From: Mumia quercus
GTDB lineage: Bacteria > Actinomycetota > Actinomycetes > Propionibacteriales > Nocardioidaceae
Assembly (NCBI RefSeq): GCF_025506335.1
Contig: NZ_JANZYO010000005.1
Location: forward strand, 276,443 to 340,442
Length of the DNA: 64,000 bases
Reading direction: 5' to 3'
The notes below the pieces were generated by a model. The model had not been told where the DNA came from, searched no databases, and worked only from the letters and a program-made list of their open reading frames with translations. The position numbers were made by a program, and so were the translations under genes. This document shows, piece after piece, positions 19,830 through 27,576 of this stretch. Each line of letters opens with the position of its first letter. Position 1 is the first letter of the stretch.

Positions 19830-21071
19830 ATGAAGGTTCACGCTCGCAGGTCCGTCATGCCATCAGGACGCCGAGGGATCGGCGTCCTCCTCGTGGCGGT
19901 CCTCGTGGCCGGCTGCAGCTCGGCCGGAGGCGACGACGCTGACAGCGACCGCGCAGGCGCCGCGGCGACCGCATCTTCGTCGCCTACCCCGGAGACCGAG
20001 CTGACCTTCAACGTCGAGGACGGAGCGCGCAACGTTCCTGTCGACACGGAAGTCACCGTCGGGGCGGCCCGCGGGACGATCACCGCGGTCAGCGCCCACT
20101 ACGGTGGCCGGGCGACCCGTAAGACGTCCCTCAAGGGCGATCTGACGCCCGACGGCACGTCCTGGGCGGCGTCGTCCCTCCTCGAGCCGGGCAAGCGCTA
20201 CACCCTCGCTGTGACGACGCAGGACGAGGACGGCCGCTCGGCGACCGAGTCGCGGCAGTTCCGTACGCAGGACTTGTCGCTCGACCAGCAGGCGTACGCG
20301 TCGGTGTCGCCGCGCGACGGTGAGACCGTCGGGGTCGCGATGCCCGTCATCGTGCGCTTCGACATCCCGGTGAAGCGCCGGGCCGAGGTCGAGAAGCGGC
20401 TCGTCGTCACCTCCACCCCCAAGGTCGACGGCACGTGGAGCTGGGTGAGCGACTCCGAGGTCCACTACCGGCCACGCACGTACTGGCCCGCCGGCACCAA
20501 GGTGAAGGTGCATGCCGGCATCAACGGCGTCCGTACGGCCAAGGGCGTCTGGGGCCAGGAGGACCGGGACACGTCGTTCCAGGTCACCAAGCGTGCGGTC
20601 ACGACTGTCGTCGACGTCGCGCGCCACAAGGCGACCGTGAAGATCAACGGCAAGGTTGCGCGCGTCCTCCCCGCGACGACCGGCAAGCCGGGGTTCCAGA
20701 CCCGCAACGGCACCAAGGTCATCATGGAGAAGTACCCGTCGAAGCGGATGGACGCCGCCACGACCGGCATCTCCGAGGGCGACTCGGAGTACTACAACAT
20801 CGAGAACGTCCGGTACGCCATGCGCGTCACCAACTCGGGGGAGTTCATCCACGCTGCTCCCTGGTCGACCGGCTCGCAGGGGAGTGCCAACGTCAGCCAC
20901 GGCTGCACCGGGCTCAGCACGAGCAACGCGGCATGGCTCTACGGGATCTCCCACATCGGTGATCCCGTGAAGTTCGTCAACTCCGACCGCAAGGTCCTGG
21001 AGCCCCAGAACGGCTGGACCGACTGGAACATCTCGTACGCCCAGTTCGCCAAGGGCTCCGCCCTCTCCTGA
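19830..21071 (+). CDS. L,D-transpeptidase lipoprotein (YkuD, Ig-like domains)
   Basis: Makes 3-3 peptidoglycan crosslinks or anchors proteins, on the outer face of the membrane. The 413-residue protein has a lipobox VAGC (Cys29), two Ig-like domains (about 55-150 and 155-255) as in mycobacterial LdtMt2, and a C-terminal YkuD domain with SHGCTGLSTSNA; His357 and Cys359 are catalytic. ATG 19830 has GAGGGGG upstream. It lies between the cta and qcr groups and is convergent with qcrB. A connection with respiration is not implied. Confidence 0.93.
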   Translation: MKVHARRSVMPSGRRGIGVLLVAVLVAGCSSAGGDDADSDRAGAAATASSSPTPETELTFNVEDGARNVPVDTEVTVGAARGTITAVSAHYGGRATRKTSLKGDLTPDGTSWAASSLLEPGKRYTLAVTTQDEDGRSATESRQFRTQDLSLDQQAYASVSPRDGETVGVAMPVIVRFDIPVKRRAEVEKRLVVTSTPKVDGTWSWVSDSEVHYRPRTYWPAGTKVKVHAGINGVRTAKGVWGQEDRDTSFQVTKRAVTTVVDVARHKATVKINGKVARVLPATTGKPGFQTRNGTKVIMEKYPSKRMDAATTGISEGDSEYYNIENVRYAMRVTNSGEFIHAAPWSTGSQGSANVSHGCTGLSTSNAAWLYGISHIGDPVKFVNSDRKVLEPQNGWTDWNISYAQFAKGSALS

Positions 21072-21073
21072 CC

Positions 21074-21213
21074 GCGAGAGACCCCCGCACCACCGGCGAG
21101 AGACCCCCGTACCGGCGGCGAGAGAGCTCCGTACCGGCGGCGAGAGACCTCCGTACGGAGGTCTCTCGCGAGACATAGAGAGGTCTCTCGCGAGGGGTGC
21201 GGGGGTCTCTCGC
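21074..21213. repeat. Dyad-symmetric 22-bp-period repeat array
   Basis: GCGAGAGA begins at 21074, 21096, 21118 and 21140, exactly 22 bases apart. The reverse complement, GGTCTCTCGC, occurs at 21160, 21182 and 21204, also 22 apart. The two halves mirror about position 21154.5, and the centre (21140-21169) is a perfect 30-base palindrome. Spacers contain CCGTACCGGC words. It fills the gap between two converging genes. Confidence 0.85.
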
Positions 21214-21225
21214 GAGGGGAAAGGG

Positions 21226-21262
21226 GAAGGCCCCGCCCCCCGAGTGGGGGAGCGGGGCCTTC
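21226..21262. terminator. Bidirectional terminator between ldt and qcrB
   Basis: GAAGGCCCCGC pairs perfectly with GCGGGGCCTTC and continues into a C5/G5 stem with one bulged A and a CGAGT loop. It lies 13 bases from the qcrB stop and directly after the repeat array. Confidence 0.8.
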
Positions 21263-21274
21263 GCCTGAGCGAGC

Positions 21275-22987
21275 TCAGTGGTGCTTCGGAACACCCGTCT
21301 CGCTGACGCCGGAGAAATCGTCCGGGAAGTCGTGCGGCGGGTAGACCTCGTCGTGGAAGTGGTGCTCGGACTCCACGACCTCCTCACGCGTCGGCTTGTC
21401 GACGTCGTGGGCGTAGAAGAACCGCTTGGCCCACGCTCGCAGACGCGCCTTGCGGCCCTCCGGGTTGCGGACACCGTCCTCGTCCTCGGCCTCCGGAGCG
21501 GTGAGTTCCGGCACGCGCGGCCGCGCAGTGAGCGTGTAGGCCACGTCCGTCGGCAGGGGAGCGTGCGCCTCGGCGTACGACCCCTCGGGGGAGCGGACGA
21601 TGATGCCCGTCTCGTACCCGTGAAGCACGGCGTCGTTGTCCTTGCGCTGCAGGCTGATGCAGATCCGGCGCGTGATGATGAACGCGATGACCGGTCCGAC
21701 GAAGACGCCGATCCGCGCCAGCCAGGTGATGGTGAAGATGTCCAGGTTGAACTTCAGCGCGATGATGTCGTTGCCGCCGGCGATCCAGCAGATGCCGTAG
21801 AACGTCATCCCGGCGACGCCGAACGCCGTACGGGTCGGGGCGTTGCGCGGGCGCTGGAGCAGGTGGTGCTCCTTCTTGTCGCCGGTGACCCAGGACTCGA
21901 AGAACGGCCAGATCGCCAGCACCGTGAAGAGCAGACCCATGAGGAGCACAGCCGGGATGAAGACGTTCAGCGAGAAGGTCTCCGGACCGATCGTGAACTC
22001 CCAGTTGGGCATGATGCGGACCGCGCCCTCGACCCAGCCCATGTACCAGTCCGGCTGCGAGCCGGCGGTGACCTCGGACGGGTTGTACGGGCCGTAGGTC
22101 CAGATCGGGTTGATCTGGATGACCGCTGCCATCAGTGCCGTGAAGCCGAAGACGACGAAGAAGAAGCCGCCGGCCTTGGCCGCGTACACGGGGAGCATCG
22201 GGTAGCCGACGACGTTCTTCTCGGTACGACCGGGGCCAGGCCACTGCGTGTGCTTGTGGTAGACGAGCAGCAGCATGTGGGCAGCGATCAGGCCGAGCAG
22301 GATGCCTGGCAGCAAGAAGATGTGCGCCATGTAGAGACGCGCGATGATCAGCTCACCCGGGAACTCGCCACCGAAGACGAAGAACTCGAGGTAGCTGCCG
22401 ACGATCGGGATCGAGCGGATCAGCCCGTCGACGAAGCGCAGGCCCGTGCCCGAGAGAAGGTCGTCGGGGAGCGAGTAGCCGGCGAAGCCCTCGATCAGGC
22501 CGACGGCGAAGAGGCCGATGCCGATCAGCCAGTTGATCTCGCGCGGCTTGCGGTACGCGCCCGTGAAGAACACGCGCAGCATGTGGGCCATCAGCGCCGC
22601 CATGAAGAGCGCTGCGGCCCAGTGGTGGATCTGACGGACCAGCAGACCGCCGCGGATGTCGAAGGAGATGTTGAGCGTCGAGGCGTACGCCTGTGACATC
22701 TCGAGCCCCCTCAACGGCTCGTACGAGCCGTTGTAGGGCACCTCGGCCATGCTCGGCTGGAACCAGAACGTCAGGAACGTCCCGGTCAGCAGGAGCACGA
22801 CGAAGCTCCAGAGCGCGATCTCACCGAGCAGGAACGACCAGTGGTCGGGGAAGACCTTGCGGATGTTCTTGCGGACGACACCGGCCAGGCCGAGACGGTC
22901 GTCCAACCACTCGACAGGACCGGCGGACTTCTTGCCGAAGTTCGTGTCCTTGAGCGGCGTTGCCGTGGGGCTTGCTGTCTCAGTCAC
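21275..22987 (-). CDS. qcrB: Cytochrome bc1 complex cytochrome b subunit
   Basis: Membrane subunit that oxidises menaquinol in the bcc complex. The 570-residue protein has heme-ligating histidines in QIHHWAAALFMAALMAHMLR and in the MAHIF...AAHMLLLVYHKH helix, a QPDWYMGW quinol-site motif, eight or more membrane spans, and a long actinobacterial C-terminal extension (about 430-570). The GTG start at 22987 overlaps the qcrA stop by eight bases. Last gene of the ctaE-qcrC-qcrA-qcrB group. Confidence 0.96.
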   Translation of the reverse strand: MTETASPTATPLKDTNFGKKSAGPVEWLDDRLGLAGVVRKNIRKVFPDHWSFLLGEIALWSFVVLLLTGTFLTFWFQPSMAEVPYNGSYEPLRGLEMSQAYASTLNISFDIRGGLLVRQIHHWAAALFMAALMAHMLRVFFTGAYRKPREINWLIGIGLFAVGLIEGFAGYSLPDDLLSGTGLRFVDGLIRSIPIVGSYLEFFVFGGEFPGELIIARLYMAHIFLLPGILLGLIAAHMLLLVYHKHTQWPGPGRTEKNVVGYPMLPVYAAKAGGFFFVVFGFTALMAAVIQINPIWTYGPYNPSEVTAGSQPDWYMGWVEGAVRIMPNWEFTIGPETFSLNVFIPAVLLMGLLFTVLAIWPFFESWVTGDKKEHHLLQRPRNAPTRTAFGVAGMTFYGICWIAGGNDIIALKFNLDIFTITWLARIGVFVGPVIAFIITRRICISLQRKDNDAVLHGYETGIIVRSPEGSYAEAHAPLPTDVAYTLTARPRVPELTAPEAEDEDGVRNPEGRKARLRAWAKRFFYAHDVDKPTREEVVESEHHFHDEVYPPHDFPDDFSGVSETGVPKHH

Positions 22988-24077
22988 GGTGCTGGTTCAC
23001 CTCAGGGAAGCTCGGGCCGACCGGCTCGTGGAAGTCGCTGGTGGCGATGAGGTAGCCCTCCGCATCCACCGCGAGCGGGAGCTGCGGGAGAGGGCGCTTG
23101 CCGGGGCCGAAGATGACCTTGCCGCCGTCGGCGAGGTCGTACGTGGTCTGGTGGCACGGGCAGAGCAGGTGGTGCGTCTGCTGCTCCCAGAGGCTGATCG
23201 GGCAGCCGACGTGCGTGCAGATCTTGGAGTAGACCATGATGCCGTCCACGTCCCAGTTGGCCTGTCCCTTGCGAGGCTTGATGTCCTCGGGACGGATCCG
23301 GACCGCGATGACGGACGCCTTCGCCTTGGCCTGGAGGAGCTTCGTGCCGTGGAACAGCGCGTGGCCGTGGCTGTCGGTCTCGAAGAACACGGCCGGCTGG
23401 GCGTTGACCAGCTGGCCGACCTCGATGTCACCCGGACGCAGCGGGATGCCCGAGACGTCGTTGACGACGCGCATCCCCTTGCGCCAGACGGTGTGGAACA
23501 GCTTGTTGCCCGGAAGCGGGCCGAGGTCGCGGAGCATCACGATCGCAGGGAGGCCCAGGATCGCGACGGCACCGATGAGGGAGCGCCGGATGAGCGGACG
23601 ACGGCCGAAGCCGGAGTCCGAGACACCCTCGTCCAGGACCTCGAGGGCAGCCTCGCGGTCGTCGTCGGACGAGCGCGCCGGGTGACGCATCTCGATGACC
23701 TCGTGGTCGTTCATCAGCTTCTTGGCCCACTGGATGGCGCCGATGCCGATGAGGAACAGCGCGCCGCCGAGGGTCAGGCCGAGGGCGAGGTTCAGGGAGA
23801 ACCAGCCGAAGATCTCGGCGTCCTTCGGGATGGCGAAGTACGCGACGCAGAAGCCGATCGTCAGGATGATCGCGGCCGTGAACATGCCGGCGACCTGGCG
23901 CTCGGCACGCTTCTCGAGCTTGGGATCGACGTCGGTCGGACGCGGAAGGTGCTCAGGCAGCCCCGGGTTCTCGATCGGCTCGGCAGGCTCGATGTCGTTG
24001 CGCGCCGGCGTGGCGAGCTCGTCGCTCGTCGGCTTGGCGACGCCGTCCGTCGGCTGCTCGTGGGATTCGGAGCTCAT
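22980..24077 (-). CDS. qcrA: Rieske iron-sulfur subunit of bc1 complex
   Basis: Carries the 2Fe-2S cluster between quinol and cytochrome cc. The 365-residue protein has a long Pro/Glu-rich N-terminus, three membrane spans (about 60-85, 88-118 and 170-188) as in actinobacteria, and the cluster motifs CTHVGCP and CPCHQTTYDL. Its ATG overlaps the qcrC stop by four bases and its own stop overlaps qcrB, so the three are tightly coupled. Confidence 0.96.
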   Translation of the reverse strand: MSSESHEQPTDGVAKPTSDELATPARNDIEPAEPIENPGLPEHLPRPTDVDPKLEKRAERQVAGMFTAAIILTIGFCVAYFAIPKDAEIFGWFSLNLALGLTLGGALFLIGIGAIQWAKKLMNDHEVIEMRHPARSSDDDREAALEVLDEGVSDSGFGRRPLIRRSLIGAVAILGLPAIVMLRDLGPLPGNKLFHTVWRKGMRVVNDVSGIPLRPGDIEVGQLVNAQPAVFFETDSHGHALFHGTKLLQAKAKASVIAVRIRPEDIKPRKGQANWDVDGIMVYSKICTHVGCPISLWEQQTHHLLCPCHQTTYDLADGGKVIFGPGKRPLPQLPLAVDAEGYLIATSDFHEPVGPSFPEVNQHRD

Positions 24078-24904
24078 GACCTCTTCTTCTTCACCCGGGC
24101 GCCGTGCGCTGCCAGCCAGACGGCGACAGCGACGAGACCGCCGATTCCGATGATCCAGGCAAACATGCCGTCGACGACAGGACCGAGGCCGCCGCCGCCG
24201 AAGCCGCCCTGCGGCTGCGCCTGCACGTTCTTGATGTAGGCGATGATGGCGCGCTTGTCCTCAGGAGTGATGACGTCGTCGTTGAAGACGGGCATCTGCT
24301 GAGGACCGGTCTGCATGGCCTCGTAGATGTGCTTGCCGCTGACGTCGCGCAGCGTGGGGGCGTAGCGGCCGCTGGGGAGAGCGCCGCCGGCGCCGACCGA
24401 GTTGTGGCATGCGGTGCAGTTCGTGCGGAAGAACTCCCCGCCGCGCGTCAGCTCCTCCTGGGAGACGTCCGACACGTCGGTGTACTCCTCGTCGGGGACG
24501 GCCGGGCCGGGGCCGAGGGACGCGACGTACGCGGCGAGCGCCTCGGTCTCCTCCTCGTCGTACACGGGGTCCTTGCGGGGAGCCTGCGGGGCGGTCTGCG
24601 CCATCGGCATACGCCCGGTGCCGACCTGGAAGTCGACGGCGGCCGCGCCGACACCGATCAGCGACGGGCCGTAGTTGCCGTCGCTGCGGGTCATGATGCC
24701 CTCGGCGTTCAGGCCGTGGCAGCTGGCGCACCCGACGAGGAAGAGCTCGCGGCCCTGCTCGATCTTGGCCGTGTCACCTGCGGTGTCGGCCTGGGCCTTG
24801 CCGGGGGCGAAGGCGTAGTACAGCGCGCCCGCGAGGAGCAGGCCGAAGAGCAGCACCGCGTAGCCCGCGAGCGGGTGCCTTCGGTGGGTGGACAAGAACC
24901 GCAC
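24074..24904 (-). CDS. qcrC: Diheme cytochrome c subunit of bc1 complex
   Basis: Two CxxCH sites (GCASCHGLN and NCTACHNSVG) mark the actinobacterial diheme cytochrome cc that passes electrons straight to the aa3 oxidase. The 276-residue protein begins with an N-terminal membrane anchor (about 11-33) and ends with a C-terminal span followed by the basic tail VKKKRS. The start is GTG 24904. Upstream lies an AT-richer leader with a UUCG-capped hairpin separating it from ctaE. Confidence 0.96.
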   Translation of the reverse strand: MRFLSTHRRHPLAGYAVLLFGLLLAGALYYAFAPGKAQADTAGDTAKIEQGRELFLVGCASCHGLNAEGIMTRSDGNYGPSLIGVGAAAVDFQVGTGRMPMAQTAPQAPRKDPVYDEEETEALAAYVASLGPGPAVPDEEYTDVSDVSQEELTRGGEFFRTNCTACHNSVGAGGALPSGRYAPTLRDVSGKHIYEAMQTGPQQMPVFNDDVITPEDKRAIIAYIKNVQAQPQGGFGGGGLGPVVDGMFAWIIGIGGLVAVAVWLAAHGARVKKKRS

Positions 24905-24931
24905 GGAGTGAACCTCGTTCCCCTTGCCAGC

Positions 24932-24951
24932 GACGTCCCCGAAGGGACGTC
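24932..24951 (-). promoter_or_regulatory. UUCG-capped hairpin in the ctaE-qcrC spacer
   Basis: On the transcribed (minus) strand GACGTCCC, TTCG, GGGACGTC form a perfect eight-base stem with a UUCG tetraloop, 27 bases before qcrC. No U-tract follows, so mRNA processing or stabilisation is more likely than termination. Confidence 0.55.
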
Positions 24952-25033
24952 ATCTTTCGATTAAAGCCTTGTTTACGTTCTTCTGTTGAAGGTTCGCCGC
25001 TGGAGCCGCCGAGGACGGGCAGCGGCGAGCCCG

Positions 25034-25681
25034 TTACTGCAGGGCGTAGATCGTCAGGAAGAGCCCGACCCACACGATGTCGACGAAGTGCCAGTAGTAC
25101 GAGACGACGATCGCCGAGATGGCCTGCTCGTGCGTGAAGCGCCTCGCCATGAACGTGCGGCCGATGACCAGCAGGAAGGCGATCAGGCCGCCGATGACGT
25201 GGATGCCGTGGAAGCCCGTCGCGAGGTAGAACGTGGACCCGTACCCGGACGAGGAGAGCGTGATGCCGTGGTGCACGAGCTCGACGTACTCCAGCGCCTG
25301 ACCGGCGACGAAGACCGCGCCCATGATGTAGGTCAGGGCGAACCACTCGCGGAGGCCCCACTCACGGAACTGCCAGATCTTGCCGGTGCGCCCGACCTTG
25401 CCGCGCTCGGCGGCGAAGACGCCCCACTGGCAGGCGACCGACGAGAGCACGAGGATCGTGGTGTTCGCGGTGGCGAACGGGATGTTCAGCTTGGCGGTCT
25501 CGAGCGCCCAGAGCTCGGGGCTGACCGCGCGGATCGTGAAGTACGCGGCGAAGAGCGCCGCGAAGAACATCAGCTCGCTGGAAAGCCAGACCACAGTTCC
25601 GACCGTGACCTGCGACGGTCGGTTGGGCTGCCCGTGCAGGCGGGATGCTGGGATCACAGATGTCGTCGCCACGGGTGTCAT
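25034..25681 (-). CDS. ctaE: Cytochrome c oxidase subunit III
   Basis: A 215-residue membrane protein with five spans, including [19 protein letters not shown] and [20 protein letters not shown] with the subunit III FHGxHV motif, and a C-terminal [19 protein letters not shown] 25681 has GGGGG six bases upstream; an upstream in-frame ATG (25708) lacks support. First gene of the reverse ctaE-qcrCAB group. Together with ctaCDF it completes the aa3 oxidase in this window. Confidence 0.95.
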   Translation of the reverse strand: MTPVATTSVIPASRLHGQPNRPSQVTVGTVVWLSSELMFFAALFAAYFTIRAVSPELWALETAKLNIPFATANTTILVLSSVACQWGVFAAERGKVGRTGKIWQFREWGLREWFALTYIMGAVFVAGQALEYVELVHHGITLSSSGYGSTFYLATGFHGIHVIGGLIAFLLVIGRTFMARRFTHEQAISAIVVSYYWHFVDIVWVGLFLTIYALQ

Positions 25682-25742
25682 TATTAACCCCCGGGGTAGG
25701 CGAGGCATCCCCGACCCCTGCCTGAAGTGCCTCGGGACTCGC

Positions 25743-25748
25743 TACCAT
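25743..25748 (+). promoter_or_regulatory. -10 hexamer of the receiver-like gene (leaderless)
   Basis: TACCAT lies six bases before GTG 25755. It should drive the receiver-like gene and trpD together. Confidence 0.45.
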
Positions 25749-25754
25749 CGCGCT

Positions 25755-26189
25755 GTGAGCGATCCCAGCACCGAAGTCGCGTCCGAACGCCAGACCTCCC
25801 TCCGCGTCCTCGTCTACTCCGACGACTCCGGCACGCGGGCCGAGGTGGTGAGCGCCCTGGGGCGCAGGATCCACCCGGACCTCCCGCCGGTCGAGTACGT
25901 CGAGTGCGCCACCCTGCCGGTCGTCCTGCAGCAGATGGACGCCGGCCGCATCGACCTGGCGATCCTGGACGGCGAGGCTACTCCTGCCGGTGGCATGGGG
26001 GTAGCCCGTCAGCTGAAGGACGAGATCTACCGCTGCCCGCCGCTGCTGGTGCTGACCGGCCGCGAGCAGGACGCCTGGCTCGCGACGTGGTCGCGCGCCG
26101 ACGGCGTCTCGCACCACCCGGTCGACCCGCTGCGTCTCGCCGACGCCGTCCTCGCCCTCCTGGCGCCCGCCTCGGCGGCGTCGGCATGA
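25755..26189 (+). CDS. Stand-alone receiver-like protein upstream of trpD
   Basis: A 144-residue protein with a CheY-like outline: [11 protein letters not shown] as strand one with acidic residues, [23 protein letters not shown] carrying the candidate phospho-acceptor Asp, [12 protein letters not shown] with the Thr position, and [15 protein letters not shown] where a receiver would have Lys-Pro; here the Lys is replaced by His. No output domain. GTG 25755 follows a leaderless -10. Its stop overlaps the trpD ATG, an arrangement conserved near trpD in actinobacteria. Phosphorylation may be lost; the role is unknown. Confidence 0.75.
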   Translation: MSDPSTEVASERQTSLRVLVYSDDSGTRAEVVSALGRRIHPDLPPVEYVECATLPVVLQQMDAGRIDLAILDGEATPAGGMGVARQLKDEIYRCPPLLVLTGREQDAWLATWSRADGVSHHPVDPLRLADAVLALLAPASAASA

Positions 26190-27241
26190 CCCTGGCCTCC
26201 CCTCGCTGGCCGGAGGTCCTGGGCGCGCTCGTCGCCGGCGACGACCTCTCGTCGGAGCAGACGTCCTGGGCGATGGAGGAGATCCTCAGCGGCAACGCGA
26301 CTCCGGCGCAGATCGCGGGCTTCGCGGTGGGGCTGCGGGCCAAGGGGGAGACGGTGGCCGAGGTCGAAGGGCTGGCCGCCACGATGCTCGAGCATGCCCG
26401 CACGATCGAGGTCCCGGGCCGTACGGTCGACATCGTCGGCACCGGCGGTGACCGTGCCAAGACGGTCAACATCTCCACGATGTCGGCGGTCACGATGCGT
26501 GGTGCCGGCGCCCTCGTGGTGAAGCACGGCAACCGGGCCGCCTCGAGCGCCAGCGGCGCCGCCGACGTCCTCGAGAAGCTCGGGGTCCGGCTCGACCTCA
26601 CGCCGGAGCGCGTGGCCGCGCTGGCCAGCGAGACAGGGATCACGTTCTGCTTCGCGCCGGTGTTCCACGCGTCGTTCCGCTTCACCGCGGCTCCGCGCAA
26701 GGAGCTCGGTATCCCGACGGCGTTCAACTTCCTCGGGCCCTTGACCAACCCGTCCCGTCCCGCAGCGATGGCCGTCGGGGTCGCCGACGCCCGGATGGCC
26801 TCGGTCGTGGCCGGCGTGTTCGCCCGCCGCGGCGTCGACGCCCTGGTCTTCCGCGGCGACGACGGGCTCGACGAGATCACCACCACGACGACGTCGCGGG
26901 TGTGGGTCGTGGCGGGCCCGGAGGGCGAGAAGTCGGTCTCTGAGCAGGCTTTCGACCCCCGCGACCTCGGGTTCACGCTCTCGGCGGCCGAGGCGCTGCG
27001 GGGCGGCGACCCCGCCTACAACGCCGAGGTGTTCCGGCGGGTGCTCGAGGGTGAGCAGGGGCCGGTCCGCGACGCAGTGGTGCTCAACGCCGGTGCGGGG
27101 CTCGCGGCGTACGAGGGGTCGACCGACGACCTCCTCACGCGCATGGAGCGCAGCACGGCGAAGGCGCGCGAGGCGCTCGACTCCGGCGCCGCGCTGCGGG
27201 CGCTCGACGAGTGGGCGGCAGCCTCGCAGCGCGACGCCTGA
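26186..27241 (+). CDS. trpD: Anthranilate phosphoribosyltransferase
   Basis: Second step of tryptophan synthesis, joining anthranilate to PRPP. The 351-residue protein has [14 protein letters not shown] (PRPP site), [22 protein letters not shown], the [12 protein letters not shown] block and [10 protein letters not shown]. Length is normal. Its ATG overlaps the receiver-like gene, and it converges with the Lrp-like gene three bases away. No other trp genes are present in the window. Confidence 0.96.
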   Translation: MTLASPRWPEVLGALVAGDDLSSEQTSWAMEEILSGNATPAQIAGFAVGLRAKGETVAEVEGLAATMLEHARTIEVPGRTVDIVGTGGDRAKTVNISTMSAVTMRGAGALVVKHGNRAASSASGAADVLEKLGVRLDLTPERVAALASETGITFCFAPVFHASFRFTAAPRKELGIPTAFNFLGPLTNPSRPAAMAVGVADARMASVVAGVFARRGVDALVFRGDDGLDEITTTTTSRVWVVAGPEGEKSVSEQAFDPRDLGFTLSAAEALRGGDPAYNAEVFRRVLEGEQGPVRDAVVLNAGAGLAAYEGSTDDLLTRMERSTAKAREALDSGAALRALDEWAAASQRDA

Positions 27242-27244
27242 GAC

Positions 27245-27529
27245 CTACTCGAACTCCCCGCCGATGCTGAAGGCCGACTCGAGGTCGTGCTGGGAGTACG
27301 TGCGGAACGCGATGTGGGTCTCGGTCGACCGGACGCCGGCGACCTTGTTGACGCGGTCGGCGACGACGTCGGCGATGTCCTCGGTGCGGCGCACGCGCAC
27401 CAGCGCGATCAGGTCGATGTGCCCGGTGACCGAGTAGACCTCGCTGACGCCCTCCAGGGCCGCGATCTCCTCCGCGACCTCGGGGATGCGGTCGACCTCG
27501 GCGTTGATGAACACGATCGCAGTGATCAC
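27245..27529 (-). CDS. Lrp/AsnC ligand-binding domain protein, no HTH
   Basis: A 94-residue stand-alone RAM (Lrp effector-binding) domain: VITAIVFINAEVDRIPEVAEEIAALEGVSEVY, then VTGHIDLIALVRVR and VAGVRSTETHIAF. No helix-turn-helix precedes it; GTG 27529 has AGGAGGG right upstream. Such proteins may modulate full Lrp regulators or bind amino acids. It lies next to trpD, but the effector is not evident. Confidence 0.85.
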   Translation of the reverse strand: MITAIVFINAEVDRIPEVAEEIAALEGVSEVYSVTGHIDLIALVRVRRTEDIADVVADRVNKVAGVRSTETHIAFRTYSQHDLESAFSIGGEFE

Positions 27530-27576
27530 GGGCCCTCCTGGCGGACGAGTCGGGGGTACGCGGGGCAGCCTACTCG

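Noticed and set aside
21074..21213. CRISPR-like array
   Set aside because: The 22-bp period includes the repeat with almost no unique spacer, units invert in the middle, and there are no cas genes.
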